A stretch of DNA of 64,000 bases, taken from assembly GCF_000003195.3 (NCBI RefSeq), contig NC_012871.2, positions 55,977,802-56,041,801 on the forward strand. Direction: 5' to 3'. The translations under genes and the position numbers were made by a program. The notes beneath the pieces were generated by a model that did no database searches, was not told the origin of the DNA, and saw only the letters and a list, made by a program, of their open reading frames with translations. This DNA is from Sorghum bicolor (taxonomy: Eukaryota > Streptophyta > Magnoliopsida > Poales > Poaceae). This document shows, piece after piece, positions 1 to 9,975 of this stretch. Numbering within the stretch: the stretch's first letter is position 1; every line of letters begins with the position of its first letter.

Positions 1-930
1 TGTCATATATGTGTGATGTTCTATGATATTTTTTTATGTTCACATGTTATAAATGTGATGTTCTATCATATATTTTTTTATGTTCACATGGTATAAACAT
101 GATGTTCTATATTTTTAATGTTCATGTAGTATACAAGTTATATTCTATGTTTTTTTTTGCTAATGTTCACGTGTTATATATGTGACGCATGCGGGAGACA
201 CCGTCCGATGATACGCATGCGGCGTGCACGCGTGATGAATTTCCTTTTTATTTTTTCTTTTGTTTTCTTTTTCTTTTATTTTCTTTTCTTCTTATTTTTC
301 TTCTTTTTCTTTTCTTTTCCCGTCCCACTCGGTGTTGTTTAGTTTTCTTTTCCTTTTCTTTTTCTTGCTATATTTTTTTAATTTGTTTTATTTTTTTATT
401 TCTTTTTTTATTTCCTCTTTTTTATATTCCTTTTTTCTTTTCCCATCTTTCTTTTTTCTGCTTCATTTTTCATCTTTATTTTCTTTTTATGTTATCTTTA
501 TTTTTTTATTATTCTTTTATTTATATCTTTTATATTTTTCTTATTATTTTTTTCGATATTCACATGTTGTACTTGTGGTGTTCTATTTTTTTTTCTTTTT
601 CTTTTGATTTTCGTGTACCATTATTATTATTATTATTATTTTATATTTTATTAATTTTATTTTTATTTTAATATTCACATGTTATGCATGTATTGTTCTA
701 TAATGTATTTTACGATGTCCATGCAATATATGCGTAATCTTTTTGTAGTGTGATGTTTTATGTTTTTTAATGTTCACGTATTGTATATGTAATGTTTTTT
801 TTATATTCGCGTGGTATGTATATAATATTATATGCTGTTTTTTGCGATGTTTGCGTAATATATATGAGATGTTCTATGATTCTCTTGTTCATATGGTATT
901 GTGATATTCTATGCTTTTTTTGTATTTTTT
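1..930 (-). repeat. AT-rich ~50-bp minisatellite-like repeat with a pyrimidine-rich tract
   Basis: Degenerate units of roughly 50 bp repeat the theme gatgttctat...atgttcacatgttata. The stretch 237-660 is almost pure T/C. The reverse complement of the same unit (catagaacatcacatgtata...) recurs at about 40870-41080, inside a plus-strand Helitron, so this is probably the inner part of a minus-strand copy of that family whose 3' end lies outside the window. Long T/C-derived reading frames here are low-complexity artefacts. No gene is visible. Confidence 0.55.
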
Positions 931-3370
931 TCATCTCATGTGTGGATGGAAAGGAAAAAGAATTCCGATTGGGACGACATACCAGCGGACGGTGGTCGGT
1001 GGCCGTCCTGCCGGCTATGGACAGCTTAGCGAGTGGTCGAAGGGGCACTTAGGTCATTTTAGGTGTCAGGGAGAGGTGAAAACATTTTAGAAAAAAAAGA
1101 AATGACTGAAAATGCTTGAAATTCTAAATCTTGAAGCAATTCGCATGTTTAGTCCTATTTTTTGAAAGGCAGACAAATCGAGTCCTAAATCTTGAGGCTT
1201 GCGAATTGAGTCCTAAATATTGAAATTTCTCGAAATAGCCTGACGCATACGGCTGCTGCACTACTGATGAGAGAAGGCGGGAAGTTAGCGCGGGAAAGTG
1301 CCGGACGACGGTTTCCACCCCCATTCTCGGCCGCGCCTCCATCCCCCGCGATCCGCAGGAGGCGCCGCCCGATCCCCCGCGATCTGCAGCAACCACAGTC
1401 GGGGACCGCCGCCATGAGCGTCCGCGGCTGCCGGTGGCCGCATCCCCGTCCGCGTTCGCCAAACGCCGTCTGGAGCGCCCCGATCCCCTCTTTCTCGGCC
1501 GCGCCCCGATCCCCTCCCTGGACGTCCGCGCGAGCGACGTGATCTCGGCCGCGGCCGCGAGCTCTCGAACACCGTCGCAACCGCCGCCACGAGCACCTGC
1601 CTCGCACGAGCTGAAATCCGATGAGGCAGGTGCTGGATCCGATGAGGTGCAGGCGGATCCATGCGAGATCCACCAGGCGGGCGTGGGTTCCGGCGAGGAT
1701 GAAGCGGATCCGGTGAGACGCACGCCGGTTTTCAGCTCTGCGCTATGCTCAGTCCCGGCACCGACGCCAAGCATCCTCCTCCTCGTCGTCCTAATCAGGG
1801 AAGTTCATCACCTTCGAGGGTACCAGGGCTGCGTTAGGCTCCCCGAAATCTTAGCTCATTTCTTTTCTTTTTCCTTCGTGTTTCTCGCACCAGTCGCCAG
1901 AGAGAGGAGCACCGACGCTAGTGGTCACCGTCGGCTTCGAGGCACGTGGGACCGGAGTGGCATTCAGGCCTCTCGGCGGTCAGGAGCGGCAAGACCGGGT
2001 GCTTCGGCGGCCATGTGGCTCACATCCCTGGTGGCCACACATGAGGCTTCGTCGAGCTGCCCTACAATGGCGCTCAAGCGTCCTGGCGATCGAGTGGCCG
2101 CGTCCCTCATGGTCGCATGCACCCCACGGATCCATGTCAGCTCGCGTGCAGCAGTGTCTCTACCGATCCATGCCAGCTCGCGTGTAGCGATGGTCACATG
2201 TGGCTCCATCGAGGCACCCTACAAGTGGCAATTAGGAATCCCGCGGTCGCGAGCGAGGAGCTCAAGTGCTCTGGCAACCGCGTGGCCCGCGTCCCTGGTG
2301 GCCGCAAGGGCGGCGAGCCTCCCTGCTCAAGATGGCAATACACACATGAAACCCGAGTAATGGATAGATTTTACCCAATAAGAACGTGGGTATGGAATGA
2401 TATCATCACCCATGGGTCTTATAATGGGAAAAAATCTCTACCTGATAATAAGCGGGTGTGGGTATGACTACATAATACCTATACCCGCATATCTACACTG
2501 TAGGTACGACTGCATAGTATTCATACCTGAAGGTAAATTTTACCCAGCAACTCTGTATGCATTTTATGTCATTTCAGCCCCAAAACACTCTTGGCCCAGC
2601 CCATCTAACCAAGCAATATATATTGGGAAACTAAACCCTAATCTCATTCGCATCTTCCCATCCTCCCACTCCTCCTGGTAGCCGCCGCGCGCTGCTTCAC
2701 AGTTCACACCATCAGTCGGGAATCAAGACACACATGGCCTGTTGCCTCTCCTGTTTCCATCCGCAGGCGGCGACTCCAACACAATGTCTTGTGAAGCCAA
2801 CCTATTCTCTAACGGCTAGCTGCTGCTGCTCGCCAAGGCTGGAACCAGAACCTTCGTCTCTTCCTTGGTGCTATATCTAAGTTAGCTGGTTAGCTCTCCC
2901 TGTCTTTAGTGCTAGATCTGTTGTTAGCAAATGAAATTGGTTGAGCACGGCTTGTTTCTTCCTAGATTTATGCGATTGTACATTGCTTCTCATATAGAGT
3001 ATTTATTACCTGCAATTTCTTTTTTTATCACATGCACCTTGTGTTATGGATTTGGGAATTTTTTGCCCGTGTCGGCTCCAACTCTGCTGCTTTCTAATTT
3101 GACTGAGAGATTTTTTGGATTCAATTTGGTTGCGATTAAATATTAGGGCCAGATTTGCTCTTTTTATATTTTTGGAAATTTACGATTCCATGTTGTAGTG
3201 CCTCTGATTATCTATCTTTATACGTTTTCCTCTGTATTTGGATTTGAGTCCTATACGGACCGGATACGACGGACTGGATTTCAACTGGGTGGACAGAACG
3301 GATATAGCTCGGAGACATGGTGGCAGAAAAAAATCTATTAACAGACTGAAATTTTGGCTCTTTATAGATA
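931..3370. other. Gene-free repeat DNA with a GC-rich island (about 1260-2340)
   Basis: At 1260-2340 the base composition jumps to GC-rich. A 308-codon frame is open there (1434-2360) but shows only low-complexity Ala/Arg/Ser sequence and no domain; an antisense frame (1124-1774) is open too, as expected from GC bias. Near-duplicate phrases around gatccatg(t/c)cagctcgcgtg lie at 2130-2185. From 2340 to 2560 there are scattered tacccgc/gggta motifs as in decayed transposons. 2560-3370 holds UTR-like AT-rich sequence. I recognise no gene. Confidence 0.4.
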
Positions 3371-3599
3371 CTAGCAAACATGTCCGTGCGTTGCTACGGG
3401 AGAAAAAAGTTATTACGAATGTTATATATCTATTTATGTTTCACACTTCCTAAAGAGAAGCTATAATTCATTTTTGTAACGACCATAGCATCTATAATAT
3501 ATATTAAATATATATATTGGCAATAATATTATACAAATTATTAAAACAAAAGAAAAATACTGTTGAATGGCTAGCATATTTGATAGATAAGCTCAAACG

Positions 3600-3865
3600 A
3601 ACAGGCTGAAGGAGTCGAAGTGGCCGACCTCGTCGATAGTGTAGTCCTCCCTACCGGTGCGACGAATTCATCGATGCAATACATGTCTGAGGAGGCACGG
3701 GCCCTGTCCGAGCGTGGATGACGTTGAACTGCTCAATGTAGTCACCTCAGATCGTGTGTTGGCTGTGTTCACAAAGGTCGTGGACGTGTTCTTCTTGAAC
3801 GTGCCTTGCCCTAGCCATATCACTCGTCGTTGTCGGTGAATAGAAGCAGCCTATGCTCGCCGGAC
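3600..3865. other. Captured gene-like fragment in Helitron, left part
   Basis: A moderately GC-rich stretch (gtggccgacctcgtcgat... to the MULE-1 border) stands out from the surrounding AT-rich Helitron DNA and continues on the far side of MULE-1 at 13929-14110. No frame gives a recognisable protein. Helitrons commonly carry such host fragments; the donor gene is unknown. Confidence 0.35.
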
Positions 3866-4130
3866 CCAATTTTTTACAATTTAGCCCTTTTTTTGAAAAA
3901 AGTTCACAATTGGACCCCTGGAAAACTTAAATGCAGAAATGGACCCAGGGGGTCGGCGCCATGCATCATGGCGCCGAGGTTTCACGTCTCGGCGCCATGG
4001 ATCACGGCGCCGAGGCCCCTCGCTGCCTTCTGACGTGGATCCGACGTGGCAGGGAGCTCGGCGCCACAGATCACGGCGCCGAGCTCGGCGCCACAGATCA
4101 CGGCGCCGAGCTCCCTGCTACTAATCGGCC
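3866..4130 (+). repeat. MULE-1 left TIR
   Basis: It matches the reverse complement of the right end through the AT-rich tip, the phrase gttcacaatt and the following palindromic section. Units such as tcggcgccatg.atcatggcgccga and ggcgccacagatcacggcgcc recur about every 25-35 bp, so the TIR is itself a run of nested hairpins around GGCGCC. The left GRF gene begins about 270 bp inside it. Confidence 0.85.
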
Positions 4131-4399
4131 GACGCCCTTCGCTACCCGTGGACGCAGTTCATATTTTCATCTCCCCTCTTGGCTCTTTCTCTCCAAAAAC
4201 CGAGCACGAATTTGGATTCAATATTTGGACCATCAAAAGTTTGATTTGTTCCATAGATCTTGAAGAGACAGGTATACTCTTTCACATATTAGTTTTTGAC
4301 TCATTGATTTGACCTATATTACACGTATGTTGTAGACTTAGATAAACCATTTATAGTTTTTTGAATGGATGATTAATATTTTTCTTATGCAATCGTAGA

Positions 4400-5127
4400 A
4401 TGCCACGTCGTGGAAAAAGTAGCAAACCAAGGTAACCTTTCGACATGTTTCGATAAATTTCATTCGTTATTATTTATCATTTGGTAAATTGTAGTTTTCG
4501 GTTCAATCGTTATTTGCTATGACTTCTTAGAATTGAATTATTTGAACTGTAGCTATGGCCGGACGACCGGTAGTCCGTACATCCACAAGCCGCTTCCTAG
4601 CGGTGTTCCAGTACCTATGTGCTTTTGTGGTGATCCTTGCAAGGTAGAAATTTCGGAAGACGAGGAAACCTATCGGCAGAGGTATTGGATGTGTTCGAAT
4701 TTTGCCTGGGAGCCTACGCCAAAACAACGCCGCAGTAACTTTATTGTAAGTTATTTTTTCTATTGTGCACTTATTAATTTGTGTCCTACGAAGCATGATT
4801 TAAATTTTTGAACAAATATATTTGTTGCAGACCCCTCCACCATTGTGTGATTTTGAGCAATGGATCGACACTGAGGTTAAGGAGTCCGACAAGCGGCTTC
4901 TACAAGGCCTAAAGGAGTGGGATGCAGAGCGTGCAGAGATATTAGAGAAGAGACGTAGAGAGGAGGCTCAAAAGAGGGAGCACAAGGAAGAGGAGGAAAG
5001 AAGACGTGTTGCTGCGGCTCGGGAGGAGAGGGAAAAGAAGCTTGAGCGTGTGCGCCGAGCGAAGGCAGCTATTGATGAGAATCCAGATGCCCAGAGGAAG
5101 GGAAAGTGGCCTCGTTGCACTCAGTAG
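4400..5127 (+). CDS. GRF-type zinc-finger protein with charged coiled-coil tail (MULE-1 accessory gene)
   Basis: Three exons fit with consensus splice sites: 4400-4431, 4553-4745 and 4831-5127, giving 173 residues in frame. The short first exon starts MPRRGK. Exon 2 holds a zinc-binding module of the GRF kind (CFCGDPC near the start, YWMC about 25 residues later). Exon 3 encodes a long Glu/Arg/Lys-rich helix (roughly residues 95-160) that should form a coiled coil. The same exon lengths (32 and 193 nt) recur in the MULE-2 copy at 52537-53189, which supports the model. It is read from the left TIR, opposite to the other three MULE-1 genes. GRF fingers in other proteins bind nucleic acid; the role here is unknown. 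Confidence 0.75.
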
Positions 5128-5806
5128 TTACATTACCTTTTTGTTCTTTGTTTGGTTCATGGACAATATTGTTTTGTGTTGGACTTTTCAATTTGTTGTT
5201 ATGTAATGCACTTTAGCAATTTTAATTTGGTTTCATTATTAGTAGACAATATTTTTATTTGAGTATTGCATAGGCAATGAAATGAGGATAATTAGTTGAA
5301 ATAGAAGTTAACGAACTAGTATATTGCATAACTAGTAGCACACATCACATTGAATGGCATGTCAAAACATGCACCAAACAAGGGTGCAGAGGTCCGAGAC
5401 TAAACCTAACATGCCTTAGGTAATTCAAGCAATTAACAACCACAGGGAATGGCATGTGAGAACATATACCACACAAAGGTACATAGTTCTTTCGACTAAC
5501 CCTAACATGCCTTAGGTGATTAAACCAAACAACAAACATATGGATGTGGCCTGTGAATTAGTTCAGTTCTACCTAGTAGTGTGGCCACATAGCAAACTGT
5601 GTTGCCCCTTCTCCATAGTATCCTCCCGTTGTTGTTGGTGGTGGTGGGGGTGGTGGTGAAGGAGGGCCCTTGTTCTTGTGATTAGGGCATGTGCAGTATG
5701 GATCATTGCATATTGTGTTTTGGGAGCCAGTAGCATTGCTGTTGTCGTCCTCTTCGTCGTCCTTGTAACCACAGCTAACTTCCGTTTCTAAATCAAAGAT
5801 ACGGTC
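5128..5806. other. Convergent intergenic region of MULE-1, including the lost 3' end of the minus GRF gene
   Basis: The two GRF genes converge here. On the minus strand the frame of the left-reading GRF gene stays open beyond its stop at 5807-5809 for about 78 further codons to a second stop at 5573-5575, including a Pro-rich run near 5640-5670. A short direct repeat (acatgccttagg) lies at 5409 and 5507. Confidence 0.6.
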
Positions 5807-6250
5807 CTACAGGTAGTAGATGTACTCTGCATGGGGATGAATAGGTCTAGGATCGACCCATCTGGTGAAGCCACAGTTCTCTTTTGACAAGGATGACTGC
5901 AATAAGTATGTAGCTTTAGCACAAGAGAGTATCTTATTGAAGGTTGAATTAGTAATATGACTTACCCATGCTCGTGGACATTTGAAGAAACGACGCCCTC
6001 CATCTATCCCCTCTGTGTACATCTGCACCAAACAATCCTCACCATGCATACATTTTGGCCACTCTTCTTTTCGGTCATCATATGCCCTCAGTGGTGCCTC
6101 TTTAGTAAAATCATGTTTGCTCTCAAGGGGGAACCTATCATAAGTTGCTTCCTCAAAGTCTTTAGGACCAAGAGGACCCTCCCAAAGAAAGGGATTACCC
6201 TTCATCGCCGCCTTTCCCTTTCCCTTCCCTCTAGACGACCCTCCAGACAT
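5807..6250 (-). CDS. GRF-type zinc-finger protein (MULE-1 accessory gene), C-terminus cut by an in-frame TAG
   Basis: Two exons (5966-6250, then 5807-5896) with gtaagt donor and ttgcag acceptor give 124 residues. The N-terminus is MSGGSSRGKGKGK, basic and disordered. A GRF-like finger follows: CMHGEDC, then GRRFFKCP, with CGFTRW after the intron. The TAG at 5807-5809 replaces a CAG codon found at the same place in the MULE-2 copy; if read through, the frame stays open to 5573 (about 202 residues). It may therefore be a truncated but functional form or an early pseudogene. Not skipping the intron also leaves an open frame (147 codons), so intron retention is possible. Confidence 0.68.
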   Translation of the reverse strand: MSGGSSRGKGKGKAAMKGNPFLWEGPLGPKDFEEATYDRFPLESKHDFTKEAPLRAYDDRKEEWPKCMHGEDCLVQMYTEGIDGGRRFFKCPRAWVSHITNSTFNKILSCAKATYLLQSSLSKENCGFTRWVDPRPIHPHAEYIYYL

Positions 6251-6354
6251 TTTTACTTGAACTGAACAATCTCAAGTGAGTAGCAACGCTCTCACCACTG
6301 CGTATATATATAGGAACCCAATAGTTGGTAGCCGTTGTAGTATATAATAAATGC

Positions 6355-6515
6355 ACCTGAAAAGCCTAGATTCGATTACTGAAAAGCCTAGTTGAAAACT
6401 GAAAAGTCTATTTGGATTGTCATCTGAAAAGGCTAGATTCGTTCACTGTTTCGGATGTGATGATTCAATGAAAAGCCATATTGGTTCACTGTTTCTGAAA
6501 AGCCTACACTGCGAA
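6355..6515 (-). promoter_or_regulatory. Six copies of a CTGAAAAGCCTA motif upstream of the minus GRF gene
   Basis: Between about 110 and 265 bp upstream of the GRF start, the motif CTGAAAAGCCTA or a one- or two-base variant appears six times (near 6358, 6379, 6399, 6422, 6468 and 6497). The related promoter in MULE-2 has three copies of the same motif in its own orientation (TAGCCTTTTCAGTGA, about 43577-43690). Conservation in two diverged elements suggests a binding site, perhaps for a host or transposon-encoded protein; that is inference. Confidence 0.5.
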
Positions 6516-6833
6516 AACCAATAGGAATGGACCACAGAATATGTGCACTACATTGAATAATTCATGGAAAAAATTTGCAAGAGTTTCCCCTATTTTTGGT
6601 ACATCCACAGTTATAAATAGACATCACAGTACAATACAAACATTGATTCATCCAAATATCACAACACAAGCACATACGCCATCAGGAATGATAGTTCAGA
6701 TAGTCCACAGAGACCATACAGTCCCATATAGTACAAATAGTCCACAAAGTTCACAATGTCGATACATGCAAAATAACAGAAGTTATGCCATCAATTCTAA
6801 GCTGCTACCATGGTGTTAGCACAGAAGTCATCC

Positions 6834-9800
6834 TCACTGCCTTCTAGTCTTACCCTTACCCTTGTGGCCAAGAGCATCGGTGCCTGGAGTGTACCTACAA
6901 GGCGAACGACGTCGCCTTCTTGCAACCTGCGTAGGCTGAGTAGAAGGAGCATCAGGAAGCTGAGATAACCCAAGCTCGTCATAGTCACGCTCCTCGGCCA
7001 CCCCCTCTTCGTCCTCATCATCATCGCTTTGAAAAGTGTCCATAGTTGGCCGAGACGAGCTCTGTCCTCCAGATCCTATAAACATTGTTCAAATTATGTG
7101 TGCACTTAATTCATTATCTCATACCATGAAAATTGCTCAGTTCAATTAAACAACAAATTTAATAAAATTATACCTCCCAAAGAAGATGTACCATGCACAA
7201 CAGGTGTGTTGCATTGTCGTTCCTGTGGCACATGCACATTCATCGCAGCACTAGTACCGCAACCGCACCGAGCTGCAGCACGCCTAAGCCTACGTGCTAG
7301 TCTCTATTATGCAAAGTTTAAAATTCATATTGTTAGATATATGATAAATGAGGGTCGTAATACTTGTTCTTAGATAAATTCGATGTCAAGTACTTACTCC
7401 AAGAAAGTTGTTTAGTGTGTGCTCGTCCACACCTGTTCTTGGAAACCGTTCGATGTCAAGTACAGATTGCTTTATTGTGTTGCCCTATAAGATAAGACAT
7501 GTAATAGTTTATATAGGTGCAATTTATAAAGTGGAAAGGACAACAATCGTACAATTGTATAGTGGAAAGGACATGTACCACTCGGTCCAAGACAGGTGCT
7601 GCCTCGATAAGTGTCCCTTGTCGTGCTGCTAGGTCATAGGAAGTGTCCTCATCCTCAGATGATTCAAGGTACGCATAATCTGCTTGGGTCCACTGAATTT
7701 TCAACCTTGTTCGTGTAACACCTAGGTACCAAGTAAGGTATGCACGAAAATTGTAGTTGGTATGTGGTTGCTCATTTTCGTAGAGGTTGTCATGAAACTG
7801 GTCCCACACCTCTATGTACTGACGATGCAACGTTTCAAACTCAAATGTCTTCTTTTGCTTCTGACGATCAATCCTAAAATTAAATATTAAAGATGAAAAT
7901 AATAACACAGATTTAACAACATTGATTCTAAAACTCAGTACGGGGTTAAAATATTGAACTAGCAACATGAATATAGTAGGTATGAAATAAATTTCAGCAA
8001 GTAGGTTGTAGTAGCACACTTCAAATACGATAGAAAAGACTAAGGATATAAATTTCAACAAGCATGGATCTGCAATATCACATTTATAAATTTCAGCAAG
8101 CATGGATAGGCACTAAGCATGTAAATTTCAGCAACATTTATATAAATTTCAGCAAGCATGTAAAAAGTACCAACATGCATATAGGGGGTAATAAATTTCA
8201 GCAAGGATTTATATTGGACCAAGTAGCAAATAAATTTCAGCAATCATGTAATTTTCAGCAACATTTAAGGTATTGAAATTTGAATAAATATTGAACTTTG
8301 AATAAATTGCAGTCAACATATCTATCAAATGCATGGAATAAATTACCAAAATAACTTACTTGTGCAGCTCCACGGAAGTATCAAATGGAGGGACAGGCCA
8401 TTGCTGGCACAAGCCAAATTGGCGGGCTACTCGATTTGGAAGGTGCCACTCAACAGCATAGAAGCAAATCAGAGGACAGATCATCAAGTACAAGTCTTCA
8501 TCCTCGCTACACATGCTGCTTACTCCAAGATGCAGCGCATCATTCGTCGTGTACGGCTCCCAATTAACCTGCAAACATAAGACATGTATATGGCAAGTTA
8601 GACAAACTATCGAGCATATACAATAAACAAGAACTACTGCATTTTACTCACCATGGAGGGCCTAAGCGTGTCGAGCTCATTGGCATACTGTACGTACGCA
8701 CGTGAAGTCCTGCTGAAGGCGACTTTCGCCTGGTCCCAAAGATGGGCAAACATCGGACGGTGACGAAGGTTGCCCACTGCAAACCATTCCCGAGGAGCGT
8801 CAACTATGGGCCGTCCAACTGGAAGACGAGCCCACATCCAAAGCTGCAGTAGGTAAACACAACCACCAACGGAAGAACTACTTGCGGTCCGACGACACGC
8901 CTCACAAAGGCTACGGTATAGGTAAGCCAGCACTCCCGAAGCCCAGCTGTAAGTACCTGAAACCGTTGCAATCAATTTAATCAATGCATACGTAAACATA
9001 AGAAACCAAATTAATAATAACTGTGTAAGGGAAAAGTACCTGTGGTGTCCCAGTCAGTGAGGCACGGGAGGTACATCCACGATGCAGTGTCCCCTGTCGC
9101 GTCAGGGAAAAGAACACACCCAAATAGGTGCAAGATCCAAGCTCTACAGTAGTAGGCAACTGTCTCCTGGTCCGCATGTGCCGGACAATTACCAAAGCTC
9201 TGCCTAAGCCAAGCAATTGGTACCCCAGTGGTGCGCTGCGTCGGTGCCTCCGGAGGAAGTGGTCTTCCAAGGAAGGCCTCAACTCTGGCCCTCCAACCAT
9301 CGGGCCTGCAGTGTCCGATAACTGGACGACCTCTAACACTCAAACCCAGGATCTTCTGAGTGTCCTGGAGTGTAACAGTCATCTCTCCACAAGGTAGGTG
9401 GAAACTATGAGTTTCTGGCCTCCACCTACAATTTAAAGAACATTGTTGTTAGGGTTTTCAGAAAGATAGATAAAGTTTGTTCAAAAAAACATACGATTAC
9501 TATAGATAAATGGTGCACCTGTCAACCAAAGCTGTGATCGCCGCGGGGTTAATTGGAGGCAACCCACGACGAACCTGATACGATATGACATCCAGGCCAG
9601 CCCTCTGCAGCAGAGGTGTGTACCTGTCGTCATACCGCATCTCCTCGAACTTGTCATGCGTTCGAGGTCGAAGCGGGGGTAGTTCCTGCAACCATACAAT
9701 CAAGTTATTTAATGCATAAGTACACAAATTAATAATAAATGAAAAGCAAAGATCAAAGAAAGTACCGCCCCCTCGGCAGTGAGTCGTCCTCGGTGCTTCA

Positions 9801-9837
9801 CCTCGTAGTATGGATCCAGGAGGTGGAACTGCTCCAT
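6834..9837 (-). CDS. Plant mobile domain protein (MAIN/MAIL-like), nine exons, intact
   Basis: Exons in coding order: 9766-9837, 9519-9685, 9040-9425, 8652-8956, 8360-8568, 7579-7873, 7398-7484, 7174-7303, 6834-7075. All junctions have GT/AG and the sum, 1893 nt, is an exact 630 codons plus stop. The plant mobile domain fills roughly residues 25-430: HSFHLPCGEMTVTLQD is its family signature, and later VGGCVYLLQLW and RQFGLCQQWPVP are typical. The C-terminus has an acidic Asp/Glu tract, then an Arg/Lys-rich tail (RRRRR). MAIN and MAIL1 are nuclear proteins acting in transposon silencing and genome stability in Arabidopsis; transposon-borne relatives are known. It starts 138 bp past the transposase stop in the same direction. 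Function within the element is unknown. Confidence 0.85.
7985..8270. repeat. Intronic cluster of aaatttcagcaa repeats
   Basis: In the fifth intron of the mobile-domain gene (7874-8359), the phrase aaatttcagcaa(gcatg) recurs about eight times at uneven 20-45 bp spacing. On the coding strand it reads TTGCTGAAATTT. It looks like a local slippage or minisatellite product; a regulatory use is possible but not shown. Confidence 0.6.
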
Positions 9838-9975
9838 CCTATAAACAAATTTGATCCATTAGTTAGTAATTAAGCAGAAAAAAATAATACATTACAATGT
9901 CAATATATTAAACAAAGGAGCACTAGAACATGTATGTCTGCCAAAAAGTAAGTTGCATATGAAAGTATTTAACAA

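Noticed and set aside
189..671. 160-codon and overlapping frames rich in Phe/Leu/Ser
   Set aside because: They arise from a T/C-rich low-complexity tract and show no domain or codon pattern of a gene.
1434..2360. 308-codon plus-strand frame
   Set aside because: GC-rich DNA with frames open on both strands, Ala/Arg/Ser low complexity and no recognisable domain or splice structure.
3866..3928. A target-site duplication for MULE-1
   Set aside because: Left and right flanks share only four contiguous bases (GCCG), not enough to claim a 9-bp TSD.
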